Shown here: positions 10,801 to 21,033 of the stretch, in pieces
Position numbering within the stretch: position 1 is the stretch's first letter
Layout: the number at the start of each line of letters is the position of its first letter
Assembly: GCA_001592805.2 (NCBI GenBank)
Contig: CP051139.1
Span: forward strand, 2,232,001-2,296,000
Direction: 5' to 3'
Origin: Peltaster fructicola
Lineage: Eukaryota; Ascomycota; Dothideomycetes
DNA length: 64,000 nt
Position numbers and translations under genes: made by a program
The notes under the pieces: model-generated
Database searches by the model: none
Told to the model about the DNA's origin: nothing
The model's input: the letters and a program-made list of their open reading frames with translations, nothing else

Positions 10801-12543
10801 CGCCTATGTTGCTGTCTGCGTAGTCAGTGTAACAGATGATGTCGTACGAGATTCCTTGACTGTCCATATATGTCGAAGCAGCAGCCCCTGGACAAACTGG
10901 TGAACTGGACGATGTCGGGAGAATGCTGCTCGACACCAGTGATGCCAGCGAAGCTGAACTCGGCGATGATGATTGCAAGCTACTTGCACTGATCGACGCC
11001 GACGCATCAATGAGTATTGCAGCGTTGACAGCTCCGCTGAAGACGAATGTACCAGTTGTTGACTTGGCGTAGCAGGTTCCAGCACCATTGCCACCAACGA
11101 AAGAGACGGCAATACAGCCAGATATAGTATCGCAGATCTCCATGCAATTCTCGAAATTTGTCGCTGAATATATACCGTTCTGAGGCAGACCAGTACCGGC
11201 GCCGTCATAATCGGAGCCGCACCCGATTGTATACTCTTGACCATTGGAATCCGTCCACTGAGTGTTATTGTATGATGGACAAATAGTTGGCGTGGGGCTT
11301 GCAGAAGTGGAAGCAGTGGCAGATGAGATAGGACCAGTGTAAGGTGCTGAAGATAGCTCTGTAGTCGTCTGTCCCATACCAAGATTGATTGAATTCGTGG
11401 TGGCTGAAGGCATAACTGAAGATAAGCTCGTCGAGTATGATGAGCTTGGCTGTGCACCTGCAGGCATTTGATAGACTCGGATAGAGTTGATATCCCAGTA
11501 GGCGTTCGTGAAATAGCTCGGATTGTTTCCCACAAAATCAACGCAAGAATTGAGACTGTTCGTGCTGGTGTTCTGGGGACAGTCAGTGTACTGGCTGTAC
11601 ACCTGCCCTGCCCAAGCACCACAGAAATCGATATTGATGATGATACTCATGTTGGTGAAATGCTGATCAACATCACAGCTGCCCTGCTGGTTGACAACTG
11701 GTGTGCCAAAGGTTGAGACATCAGGCTGGCCACTCGTAATGCTAGAAGGTACGCTGCCTCGTGGAAAGAACCATGTCTTGAAGTATGCAGACGTCCATTC
11801 GGTAACATACACACCTCCGCCCGCCTGATTGAAGCTGTTACCGTAATTGTTCGGAATCGTGCTGTTCGGAAGTGTTGAGCCACACCCTGAGTTCCCGTTG
11901 GCGTTGGAGTCACAGTTTGTCGTCTGCAAAGTGCCAGTCTGCCCACTGCCAGCGATTGTACACCCAGCACTAGAGTGCAGTGATATGGAATCTTGGTTCA
12001 AGGTGTTCACGCCCTCAATGATATCTGTCACGGTTAGAATTGACCCTCGTGAAGCTAGCATCACGTACCAATCTCCCCAGTGTAAGGCCAGTTGGGACCC
12101 AATAGCCAGTATGCCGGCCATGTACCACAGCCCCAGGGCATGTGGTTGGCGTCGAAGATGAACAATCCATGAGTATATGTGTTGTCACTGACAATTCGTA
12201 CACTAGGTCGGCCAGGGCCGCCTCTTGGCCAGTCGTTCGTGGTGTCAACTCCAATCTTTGCAGTGTTTGCGCTTGTTGTAGAGACAAATCCGTTCTTGAC
12301 GGCGACAGATTGGTTGACATATTGTACATGACCGTAGGTGGGATCATATGAGCTGTAGAAGTTGAACTTATTGAAGAATATGGATGGCTGATAGTCGTCA
12401 ATCAATTGATACGTACCAGCTCCAGGTACACCATTTCCCGAGAAGAAGGAGGCGCCAGGGATGCTCTGAGCAGAAACCAATGCTGATAATGATAACATGT
12501 GTAACAAGCTTGCCATAGCCACGGGTGGCTCTGGGGACATCAT
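7853..12543 (-). CDS. Secreted GH16 glucanase-like protein with four PAN/apple-like modules
   Basis: Two exons, 12543-12069 and 12024-7853, joined over a 44-bp intron, give 1,548 residues. The N-terminus carries a signal peptide (ASLLHMLSLSALVSA); an alternative ATG at 12516 starts nearer to it. The GH16 domain spans about residues 30-345, and the splice rebuilds the active-site motif GEIDIIEGVN with Glu157, Asp159 and Glu162. Family knowledge suggests action on beta-1,3(4)-glucans. After it come four Cys-rich modules of about 90 residues (roughly 407-498, 536-621, 813-906, 1094-1188), each with C..C-D-x-x-x-x-C spacing like PAN/apple folds, separated by Ser/Thr-rich linkers likely to be O-glycosylated. 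A Thr/Val repeat (SQGYTTTIVT, twice) fills residues about 1200-1450. The C-terminus lacks a GPI-type hydrophobic tail. The likely location is the cell wall or extracellular space. Confidence 0.85.
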
Positions 12544-13523
12544 GTTGCGCTGACAGCTGTCGTTGTGACTGACAATGTGTCAGAACGATTGCTAGCAGCG
12601 CGTGTTCCTGTACATGTTTAGATGCCTTGCTGAGTGTCTTATTGACAGACCGTACCAACACCGTGCCTCTGGAATGCATGTTTGGGAATCACATTCCGAT
12701 GTCCATTGTTCTCCTAGAAGTATCAGCAGTCCACGAATGTCCAACAGCATGGCTCCTGCGTGCTCAATTGGCGTCTGTTAGTGTATTGCTATTTGTTGTA
12801 TTGCTGTAGGTGTGATATAATCTCAAGCTGTTGCTGAGAGCTTCCTCATCAGTTCAGATACGAGGCCATGCTTCTTACTTCACGATCTAGCACTGGTGCG
12901 TGCCAGTAATGTCTGGCCAGCCAACGGAAGAGAGCAAGGTTATGGGACAACGCAAGTGTTGGAGCTATTGTACCGCATGTTGCGCGTACCAAGGGACGGC
13001 GTCTGCAGACGAACCGACAGGCTATGCTGCAGCTCCGTCATTGTGTTGACCACCAGTCAATCATTCAAGCCACTCTTGAAGCCACTCTTGGACTGTCGTG
13101 GTAACAAGTAGAGTAGACGCGTTGCTACGTCGGGCTCGACTGCTTTGGCCGTGCGGATGAACTCAACTTTCTTGCTTCGTCAGTCATACGAGCTTGAAGC
13201 GAAGAGTACATTGAAGATATAATCGTGATGGGCAGTCAGTCAATTGTCGCGTTGTCAAAAGCTCTCACCCTTCAATGGTATGATTTTTACACGATCTTTC
13301 AATTAGCAGCCGGCGTGCTATCCTGACTAAGCTCCGTGACGGCTATTTCCGAGTCAGGGTCCTCAGTTGGCTGTGGCCCCTGCGCTAAATGTAGTTGTGC
13401 TGATGCAACATTCTTGCCTGCGTCTCATCTCCATCACCATCTCGCCAAAGATCGAGTTATCCGTGCGCCACCCACACTCAGGTCCTCTTACAGACCGCGC
13501 AACAGGCGCCTTTTCTGCCAGAT
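12544..13523. other. Divergent intergenic region between GH16 and LETM1 genes
   Basis: About 980 bp expected to hold the promoters of both flanking genes. Small frames here show no motif, and an antisense frame at 13363-13693 overlaps the LETM1 start. A direct repeat of about 14 bp (ccactcttgaagcc followed by ccactcttg) lies near 13070-13090. Nothing else stands out. Confidence 0.4.
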
Positions 13524-15119
13524 ATGCTGTCGACCCGCGCTGTGGGCCAGCTTGCGCCCCTTGTCTTGCGCAACGGACGTACAGCATTTGCTCGCAATGC
13601 ACGTTTCCCTACCCGTGTACCAGCTATCGCCATCCTAGTGCCTCGCAAAGCCATCTCGACAGAGTCATCGACAAACCGCGGCTCCGATGGCAACTACCCA
13701 CCACCTGGTTTCAACGCAGACAAGGCTAAGCACCCTCTGCCGAAAGAGCCGGAATCGAAGCCAGCATCGAAGTCGATATCCCAGAGCGCGAATGATTCCC
13801 CAAATGTGGCCATACCAGCAGCGCAACCAAGTGTGCATCCACCTACTCAGGCCGAAGAGACGCGCGCTCTCGATGAATTGGCGGCAGAGAAAGCTGCTGC
13901 TGACAAGTCAGCGGAAACAAAGCTAGCCAAGCAGAAAGAGGAGAACAAGAAGTTAACGATCATGCAGAGAGTGAAGAAAGAGGTCATGCATTATTGGGAC
14001 GGTACAAAACTGTTGGCAACAGAAGTGCGCATCTCAAGCAAACTTGCATTAAAGATGGCTGCTGGCTACGAGCTCACGCGAAGGGAACATCGCCAGCTCC
14101 ATCGTACAGTCCAAGACTTGGGTCGACTGGTGCCATTTTCGGTATTCGTCATTGTCCCTTTCGCAGAGCTGCTACTCCCGATTGCGTTGAGGCTCTTCCC
14201 CAATATGCTACCATCCACATACGAGGATGCCAACAGTAAAGAGAAGAAGGCACTCCGCCTACGATCTAGTCGCAAGGAGGTCTCCAGCTTTCTACGTCAG
14301 ACGCTTCGCGAGTCTGGTATTCCTATCTCGGCTGCCACCGCTAAGAAGGAAGAGTTCACAGAGTTCTTCCGCAAACTAAGAGCTACCGGCGAGTCGCCCA
14401 CCAAGGCCGATGTCATCAAAGTCTGCAAGCTGTTCAAGGACGACTTGACGCTTGACAACGTCAGCAGACCTCAACTTGTCGGTGTTTGCCGTTATATGAA
14501 TCTAAACACATTCGGAACCGATGCAATGCTGAGATATCAGGTTCGACACAGGATGCGTCAAATCAAGCGTGATGATAGAGCCATCAGCTACGAAGGAGTT
14601 GACTCGCTATCTGTGCCTGAGCTGCAGGGTGCATGTGCTGCTCGTGGACTACGCACACATGGCATGTCGCCGGGCCGCCTGCGAGATGATCTCCACCTCT
14701 GGCTGGACCTCAGACTCAAGTACGGCGTGCCATCCACACTGCTTGTACTGAGCAATGCATTCATGTACGCTCAGGGCAAGGAAACCGAATTTGACAGTCT
14801 TCTGGATGCCCTTCAGGCTGTTCTCAGCAGCATTCCCGAAGAGCTCTTCCACGAGATCGAGCTCGAGGTGCACAACGCAGAAGGCGCTGCCACAAACAAG
14901 CAGCGTCTTGAGGTGCTCAAGGAACAGCAAGAGCTGATCCAAGAGGAAGCTGAGCAGAATGAGGCCCGAGGCGACAATGCCGTTGTCAGTGATAGGGAGG
15001 ACATTGACGAGCGCGAAGACGAGATCAGCAAGCAAGAACAAGTCATGGCTCAAGCTGACACAAAGTCTGATCCAGCCAGTGTCTCTGAGCCAAAGCAAGA
15101 AGCTGAGAAGAAGGCTTGA
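13524..15119 (+). CDS. MDM38: LETM1-domain mitochondrial inner-membrane protein (Mdm38/Mrs7-like)
   Basis: A single exon of 531 residues. The N-terminus is rich in Arg/Ala/Ser with no acids for about 40 residues, a matrix presequence. A Lys/Glu/Ala coiled coil (about 110-150) precedes the LETM1 domain, which begins with KKEVMHYWDGTKLLATEVRI, continues through the membrane segment LVPFSVFVIVPFAELLLPIA (about 205-225), LRLFPNMLPSTYED and SFLRQTLRESG, and includes ribosome-binding-like helices to about residue 410. The tail is acidic and Gln/Glu-rich. Mdm38/LETM1 proteins support K+/H+ exchange and help insert mitochondrially made proteins. Yeast has two paralogs (Mdm38 and Ylh47), and I cannot tell which this corresponds to. 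It converges with the carboxypeptidase gene 180 bp away. Confidence 0.93.
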   Translation: MLSTRAVGQLAPLVLRNGRTAFARNARFPTRVPAIAILVPRKAISTESSTNRGSDGNYPPPGFNADKAKHPLPKEPESKPASKSISQSANDSPNVAIPAAQPSVHPPTQAEETRALDELAAEKAAADKSAETKLAKQKEENKKLTIMQRVKKEVMHYWDGTKLLATEVRISSKLALKMAAGYELTRREHRQLHRTVQDLGRLVPFSVFVIVPFAELLLPIALRLFPNMLPSTYEDANSKEKKALRLRSSRKEVSSFLRQTLRESGIPISAATAKKEEFTEFFRKLRATGESPTKADVIKVCKLFKDDLTLDNVSRPQLVGVCRYMNLNTFGTDAMLRYQVRHRMRQIKRDDRAISYEGVDSLSVPELQGACAARGLRTHGMSPGRLRDDLHLWLDLRLKYGVPSTLLVLSNAFMYAQGKETEFDSLLDALQAVLSSIPEELFHEIELEVHNAEGAATNKQRLEVLKEQQELIQEEAEQNEARGDNAVVSDREDIDEREDEISKQEQVMAQADTKSDPASVSEPKQEAEKKA

Positions 15120-15298
15120 ATTCAGTAACACTTATCACATCTCCAACACAATTGTTAGATTACATGGTGCATCTGGAATAAGAAACACATATGGGAACGC
15201 AAAAACGGTATCATGATTGGGACATTTGGTTTCCAATTTGTATGGATAGCTACACAACTCTGATCATAGACCATTTGTCATTTGCAGGTCTACAAAGC

Positions 15299-17032
15299 TC
15301 ACAGTTTTGCCTCATCCATGTTGCGAATGAACAACATGAACCACTTCACAGCGTTGACATGAGACACAACACTGACTCGTTCATCCACGGTATGGATGTT
15401 TCCAAGTCCTGCATCACCGTCCGGGTCGGCGCCAGGACCAAACCTGAAAATATGCTTTGACAGCGGCCAGTAGTATCGAGTATCAGTGTTTCCTGTCATG
15501 ATGCCCGGGACACTGAGTACGTCTTCGCCGTAGAGCGCGCGAACCGTGCCGGCAAGAACAAAGTATGGTGTGATGGAGTCAATCTGAGTTGGTGTCACTG
15601 GTGCGACCTCTAGTGTAGCAAGGCCAGCCTTCAAGGTGATCGTTTCAGGTGCTTCTTCTGTGCTGTTGAATGCATTCAAGCCCAGACCATGCTTCTTTGC
15701 TATCGGCGCAACGAGACGCTCGAGTCGGTCGAAGACTACTTGTGGTGTGGAGCCAATGTTGATGCGGTGATTGACCGTCACAACAGTCTTCTCTGGCAAA
15801 GCATTCACTTTGACGCCGCCAGTGATGACGTCGACTGCCTGGGAGGTCTGCATCAGGTACTTAGTGGCTGGTCCAGCCTTGGCGGCCTCATAGGCAAGAG
15901 GATCGTGCTTCTTCTTCGAAGCAGGACATTGTTCAGCCGAGTGGGCGAGCAGCTTCTTGAGCTTCTTCGGGAAGTCTGGAGCATGCTCAGCACCACAGTA
16001 GAGCTGGCTCAGGTAGGGATTATCGCTTGCGAGTTCCAGAGGATATTGCTCAGCTTCGATCGCGGTGATGATCTCACTTGCCACTCCAATGCTAGTGTGG
16101 TCTGATGGAATGCTTGAATGTCCACCAGGCATGCGGACTGTGATGTACACATCCGTATATCCTTTCTCAGCGACACCAGGCTTCGCCATGATCACACCCC
16201 ATGCCTTCTCGAACGTAGCGCCTTCGTCAACGATAGCTGCGATACCGTCCTTACCATAGCGCTCGAGCAAGAATGGTGCCAGATGACCGGCACCTTGTGG
16301 GCCCGAAACTTCCTCGTCGAAGCCGAATGAGAGCAATATGGTGCGGCTTGGCTGGAAACGAGCTTCGAGAAGCAATTCAAGAGTTTCAAGTGTTGCGATG
16401 AGCTGGTTCTTGCAGTCTGAAGAGCCACGGCCCCAAATGTACTTGCCATCGTAGAAGCCGGAGAATGGTGGATGTGTCCAGCTTTGAATAGTCGATTTAG
16501 GTACAGGAACGACATCCTGATGAGCCATGAGAAGGAGTGGTTTGGCAGTTTCATCGGATCCGGTCCAGGTGTAAACCAGGCCATGAGTGTTGACCTTCTC
16601 AACCTTGAGCTTATTATGCACTCTAGGGAAGGTCTTCTCAAGGTAGTCCGCGAAAGTGTACATAACGTCCCATCGCTTGTCTTGCCCTATCTCGCCCATA
16701 TCATCGAATGACTCCGTGGCGATCTGCACCGCCTTGGACATTCGCAGGACTGAAGCATTGCGAAATGTTTCGCTAGAAACGAAGTCGTAGATCTGCTTGA
16801 GCTCATCTGTTTCTTCTGTGGGCCTTAACGCAGGGACTTGAGCGCAGTGTTGCTTTGTGTTTATTGCTGGTGTATGTCTATGCGAAATACTTGCAAATGG
16901 CGTATAAGCTGTGATGTAGAGCACGAACCATAGAGGAATGATGGTCCATGCCGCGATCTTCCTGCCTCTTGAAGCTGTAATTGGTGCTTGCTGGAGTGGC
17001 TCCGAAGAGCCAAGCAGTGCTGACTTCTCCAT
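15299..17032 (-). CDS. CPS1: Vacuolar carboxypeptidase S (M20 metallopeptidase)
   Basis: A single exon of 577 residues. A short cytosolic N-terminus is followed by one membrane segment (AAWTIIPLWFVLYITAYTPF, about 28-47), the signal-anchor topology of Cps1. The M20 zinc motifs are visible: LLLMAHQDVVPV, WGRGSSDCKNQL, GFDEEVSGPQGAGH and VDEGATF, with a distal His in GNIHTVDERV. Cps1 is sorted through multivesicular bodies and releases C-terminal residues, including from Gly-X peptides, in the vacuole (family knowledge). It is divergent from ORC3 with only 231 bp between the start codons, so the two probably share a compact promoter. Confidence 0.93.
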   Translation of the reverse strand: MEKSALLGSSEPLQQAPITASRGRKIAAWTIIPLWFVLYITAYTPFASISHRHTPAINTKQHCAQVPALRPTEETDELKQIYDFVSSETFRNASVLRMSKAVQIATESFDDMGEIGQDKRWDVMYTFADYLEKTFPRVHNKLKVEKVNTHGLVYTWTGSDETAKPLLLMAHQDVVPVPKSTIQSWTHPPFSGFYDGKYIWGRGSSDCKNQLIATLETLELLLEARFQPSRTILLSFGFDEEVSGPQGAGHLAPFLLERYGKDGIAAIVDEGATFEKAWGVIMAKPGVAEKGYTDVYITVRMPGGHSSIPSDHTSIGVASEIITAIEAEQYPLELASDNPYLSQLYCGAEHAPDFPKKLKKLLAHSAEQCPASKKKHDPLAYEAAKAGPATKYLMQTSQAVDVITGGVKVNALPEKTVVTVNHRINIGSTPQVVFDRLERLVAPIAKKHGLGLNAFNSTEEAPETITLKAGLATLEVAPVTPTQIDSITPYFVLAGTVRALYGEDVLSVPGIMTGNTDTRYYWPLSKHIFRFGPGADPDGDAGLGNIHTVDERVSVVSHVNAVKWFMLFIRNMDEAKL

Positions 17033-17263
17033 TATTGTGTCGTGCGTGTCGAGAAGACAGAAGAGCTCCGTCTGGTGGTGAGGCTTATATGTGCTCTATG
17101 ACACCTTCCAGTTCGAGCTTAGCTCCGTGGATTGGAGGACTAGGGCTTCGCGCTGGAGCGCGTCTACCGAGCAGCATCTCTATCTACTGAGACTACAAGA
17201 AAGCCTGCCTATCGTTCGATAGGGCCAATGCCAACAAGACGGGGCTTCTGACACGAGCTACGC

Positions 17264-19204
17264 ATGGAGTACGAAAAGTGCTATGTTTTTCAACCGGAGG
17301 ACGAACCTCCCCAGAAGAAACGACGTCTGGGAGCATCGGGTCTACACAAGACATGGCCAAGTCGCCGGAACCATTTCAACGAAGCTTGGAAATCACTCGA
17401 TGAAGCCTTCTCGGTAGCCCTCTCATCAGTCAACGAGCAGAATGTCAGCAGTATCCACGGGTTCTTGCAAAATGCTCGAGCTCAAGACGACGACAAGCTC
17501 CCAACCGGCTTCATTTTACTGGATCCCGGGTCGAGCTCCAAATCATCTCTACTCGAAAGCTTTCTCGCCGATGAGTCCTTCACCACTAGGACCATCGCAC
17601 TGGAATCTGGCGCTGCACCAAACCTCAAGACAGCACTGAAATCGATAAACACTGCTGCAATGAGGAGCGCTGATGCGTCACTGGACGTTGAAGCTGTCGA
17701 TGATGCAGACGAAGATGAGCCTGTCGCAGTCACAGGCAAGTCACTCAGGAAGCCAAAGGGACGAAGACTGCTAGCATACGATCTGGAGATCTTGAAAGAG
17801 TACACTATCCAATCAAACACCTCTTCGCTGATCATCCATCTCGAAGATACAGAAGGCTTCGACGGCGGTGTTCTATCTGACCTGATCGAGCATCTCAGCT
17901 ACTGGTGCGATCGTATACCTATGATACTGCTCATGAATGTGTCTACATCGATCGACATGCTCGAACGTCGGCTGACCAGAACTGCAAGGAGCAAGTTGAG
18001 GAGCAGGATCTTCCCTGCGGCGACGTGTGAGGAGGAGTTCGAGTGTCTGGTTCGAGTTCTTTTGCATAACGAGTCAACTGTTGTGCTTGGTCCAAGCATC
18101 ATACGTCTTGCTGCTCAACGACAAGGCGACTATCTACAAGACATTGCATTGATCAAGGAGGGCCTAAAGTATGCGCTGATGTGTGCATACTTCGCCAATC
18201 CTCTAACTATGCTCCTCGCTCAAACTGGAGGCAGCGGGAAGCGAAGCATACCCAGCGATCTTGCAGAAGCCCTGCGCATCGTACCGTCGTTCAGAGCCGC
18301 AATCCGCGACCTTCTAGATAGTAACGATGCTCACCAGGCACGTACACTACTCACCAACGATGAAGCTCTTCGTTCGTTTGCTTCAGAGCAAGTGCAGTAT
18401 GGCAGGGCTGCCATACATAGAGTCTTTGCTGTTCTGGATGTGCTGTCCCTGATGCAGCGTCACATTCCGTCAACTAAGGGCAGTCCGCTGGCCACACTCT
18501 ATATACAAGGCCTCTCCGGCACACTGCGTGGATCTGCAAGCTTGCGAGGGCTCTTCTTGGCCATGCGAAAGGCCTCACTACCAAATATAGAGAAAGTGCT
18601 CGAGACCCTCGAAGGCTTGCCGGACCGTGCATGGCAAACAGCGTCTGAATCCGAACTCTCCGAGCTAAGACGGCTGATCGCAGCATCAGATGCGACAGGT
18701 ACGACCAGCACAGCCGCGACAGCATCGCATACCAGAGTCACAGCCGATCTCGTTAGCAGGCTATGCAAGACGCTGGAAGCCGAAGTCGACAAGTGCTTGA
18801 TCGACCCAAAGACCTTGCCCTTCCACGAAGTTTTCCTCTGGGACACAACATCACCATATCGCGAGGTCTTCGTCCCTAGACCACGGCAGGCTCTGGAGCG
18901 AGCTCTGAGCACTCCTCACGACTATCTTGACTGCGATTGCTGTGGATCGGGCGAAGATGGAGACCTGTCAGCGTCACAACCAGCTACTGCGATCCTGTAC
19001 AGTCTCTACAAGGAATCCGGTGCTCTGATCAATGTCCACGATGCTTGGCAAGCTTTCCAGGCTGTTCTAGGAGAAGACAATGACGATACGCAGACAATGG
19101 CACTATTCCAACGAAGCCTTGCAGAAATGAAGCACATTGGAATGGTCAAGAACACCAGGAAGCGAGTCGACCACATCGCCAAGGTAGCATGGCCAGGATT
19201 GTAG
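17264..19204 (+). CDS. ORC3: Origin recognition complex subunit 3
   Basis: A single exon of 646 residues. The N-terminal segment YEKCYVFQPEDEPPQKKRR carries a basic cluster resembling a nuclear signal. FNEAWKSLDEAF and the following LLDPGSSSKSSLLESF region match the ORC3 N-terminal AAA-like domain, which lacks a canonical Walker A lysine motif. The C-terminal 60 residues (MALFQRSLAEMKHIGMVKNT, KRVDHIAKVAWPGL) form the winged-helix end typical of Orc3. It is part of the six-subunit ORC that marks replication origins. It shares the window with SLD2, another initiation factor, though 16 kb apart. It converges on the copper transporter with 9 bp between stops. Confidence 0.88.
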   Translation: MEYEKCYVFQPEDEPPQKKRRLGASGLHKTWPSRRNHFNEAWKSLDEAFSVALSSVNEQNVSSIHGFLQNARAQDDDKLPTGFILLDPGSSSKSSLLESFLADESFTTRTIALESGAAPNLKTALKSINTAAMRSADASLDVEAVDDADEDEPVAVTGKSLRKPKGRRLLAYDLEILKEYTIQSNTSSLIIHLEDTEGFDGGVLSDLIEHLSYWCDRIPMILLMNVSTSIDMLERRLTRTARSKLRSRIFPAATCEEEFECLVRVLLHNESTVVLGPSIIRLAAQRQGDYLQDIALIKEGLKYALMCAYFANPLTMLLAQTGGSGKRSIPSDLAEALRIVPSFRAAIRDLLDSNDAHQARTLLTNDEALRSFASEQVQYGRAAIHRVFAVLDVLSLMQRHIPSTKGSPLATLYIQGLSGTLRGSASLRGLFLAMRKASLPNIEKVLETLEGLPDRAWQTASESELSELRRLIAASDATGTTSTAATASHTRVTADLVSRLCKTLEAEVDKCLIDPKTLPFHEVFLWDTTSPYREVFVPRPRQALERALSTPHDYLDCDCCGSGEDGDLSASQPATAILYSLYKESGALINVHDAWQAFQAVLGEDNDDTQTMALFQRSLAEMKHIGMVKNTRKRVDHIAKVAWPGL

Positions 19205-19213
19205 AGATTTGTA

Positions 19214-19828
19214 TCAATGGCAAGCAGCACTTCTGCTGATAGAGGAGCGTCCAAACATGAGGTAGCCAAGAAATGCACCAAATCCAACAGCAAGCATGAC
19301 CCAACCATTATATGTCATGAACACCAGCCTGTGCTATCAGTGTGGGTTCGCTCAAGCACAACATCGACTTACATGATGAAGAAGGAGTAGAAGACCTGGA
19401 TACCATATAGGATTGCTTTGATGATCCTGGCTTTAGCATCCTCTGCGCCAGCAACACTTCCTGACCATAGCAGTGAGCGTCGTTCAGGCGAACCTTGAGC
19501 TTTTCACAGCATGAGTATGCTTGCTTACGAGTGTACAAGCTGCTCGAATGGTACTTACTTGGCATATCCTCGAGCTTGACAGAGAGACGTTCTTCATACC
19601 GCCTCGAAGCTTCTCTGATGGCCTCGTACGCCGCGGCCAGAAGCACTACAGCGATGAGTGACCAGATCAAGGACCATGTTCCAGTGATATGCCAGGATCT
19701 GAAGACGATACAGAGGTTGGTAGTGTCCCAGGTGAATAGCATCTGCAGGCATTTAGTAGGTCGTCATCAGGCAGGATGGGCCGCCCTACGTTCATCGAAC
19801 ATGTATTGCCATGATGTGAATGGTCCAT
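19214..19828 (-). CDS. Ctr-family copper transporter, four exons
   Basis: Exons 19828-19790 (39 nt), 19742-19559, 19460-19373 and 19328-19214 with introns of 47, 98 and 44 bp give 141 residues. Exon 1 encodes a Met/His-rich start (MDHSHHGNTCSMN) that runs into MLFTWDTTNLCIVFRSWHI, the classical Ctr entry to TM1. TM1 follows (WSLIWSLIAVVLLAAAYEAI). TM2 contains the MxxxM copper-pore motif (Met104-Leu-Val-Phe-Met108), and TM3 carries GxxxG (Gly121 to Gly125). The third intron splits the Met104 codon. The protein imports Cu(I) at the plasma membrane or releases it from the vacuole; the short length does not decide which. Three hallmarks appear only after splicing, which strongly supports the model. 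Confidence 0.93.
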
Positions 19829-21033
19829 TGTCAATGTCGACGGCTCTCGCACGTGATGTATGAATGTTATCGTCGCTGGTAGAAGTGAGAGATAGTGGAC
19901 AGTAGCGACAGCTGACGTGAAGCCGAGCTAAGCTTTCAGCGCCTCATACGCCTCAAAAAGGCTATTCGTGGTATCCCGAGGACTGTAGTCCCACCAGCAA
20001 GACAGCATTATGCTAGACAATCATATGAAACCAACGGGGGTTGTACGTGTCTGTACTGATGTTGTAACAGCAGTCAATGGTGCCGTATGAGGTGACTCAA
20101 TCGCGAGTTCTTGGTGGGTAGAATCTTGAGATTAAGGACCAGCGCTGCATGCCCATGACAAGTGTTTAGTGCTCAATCAAGACTCCACGAGCCTGCTTTC
20201 GTCGAGAGTTTCTCTCATCAAGCCACGATCACGAGACAAACGATACTTGGGCACGTCGACGCACCACACACATCGCAGAAGAGACAACAAGTATTAAGCG
20301 ATCTCTATGACAGATCTATGGTTCATCATCGACCGCTAGCAATGCTCGCCACCTTGATCGTCAGCAAGTCATCGTGTCTACTGGTACGCCGAGGCGAGTA
20401 GACGACGAAACACCTTTGGAATCATAACACGACCAAGTACTTCCACAAGCCGACATGACCACGTCCTCAGTCGCCCATCGATTGTGACCCGCTCGATTAT
20501 CGATCTTGCCAACTCCGTGTATGTTGGCGCGCTGCTCATCTTACACTGCAGTCCCCGTCATCGATCTCTGAATTGACAAATCACACTACAACCTTGCTCA
20601 CCTCCTACTCCCTTTCTTCGACCGGCTTGCCGCAAGCCTCCGTGGTAGACGTCCTGCTCTCCTAGAGCAGATAACGACGGTCTCTCGTTTGGCTGAAAGC
20701 CAATTTTTTCCTTGCTAGTCGGCTGCGAGGATCTCGATTACGATAGCGACTTTCCCCAGCCCAGCCGCGTAGCCGTGCATGCACTTGCTTGCACCCACTC
20801 CACTTGATACTTGCCTCACCTCACATCCTCATTACTTGCCACGACACCATTCGCTCGACATCTGGCAAGATCCTGCGAGCATTTGGGGCGCGCGACACGC
20901 CGACGGCAATTGATATCGTCACTGAAGACTGTTGACCCAGGGGTCTCTTGATTGAGCCGCTCATCGCGTCGACACAGGTGACAGTTCGCCTCTCTTCTCT
21001 CTCACACACATACACATTGCCCGACCAGCAAGC
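19829..21033. other. Divergent promoter region between copper transporter and RING gene
   Basis: About 1.2 kb with no supported gene. A CT-rich stretch near 20590-20640 precedes the RING gene, as in many fungal promoters and leaders. A weak resemblance to a copper-regulatory core at 20168 is listed among rejected items. Confidence 0.45.

Noticed and set aside
20168-20175. Sequence agtgctca upstream of the copper transporter, similar to a fungal copper-regulatory core
   Set aside because: One 8-bp near match in 1.2 kb is expected by chance, and I recall the consensus only approximately.
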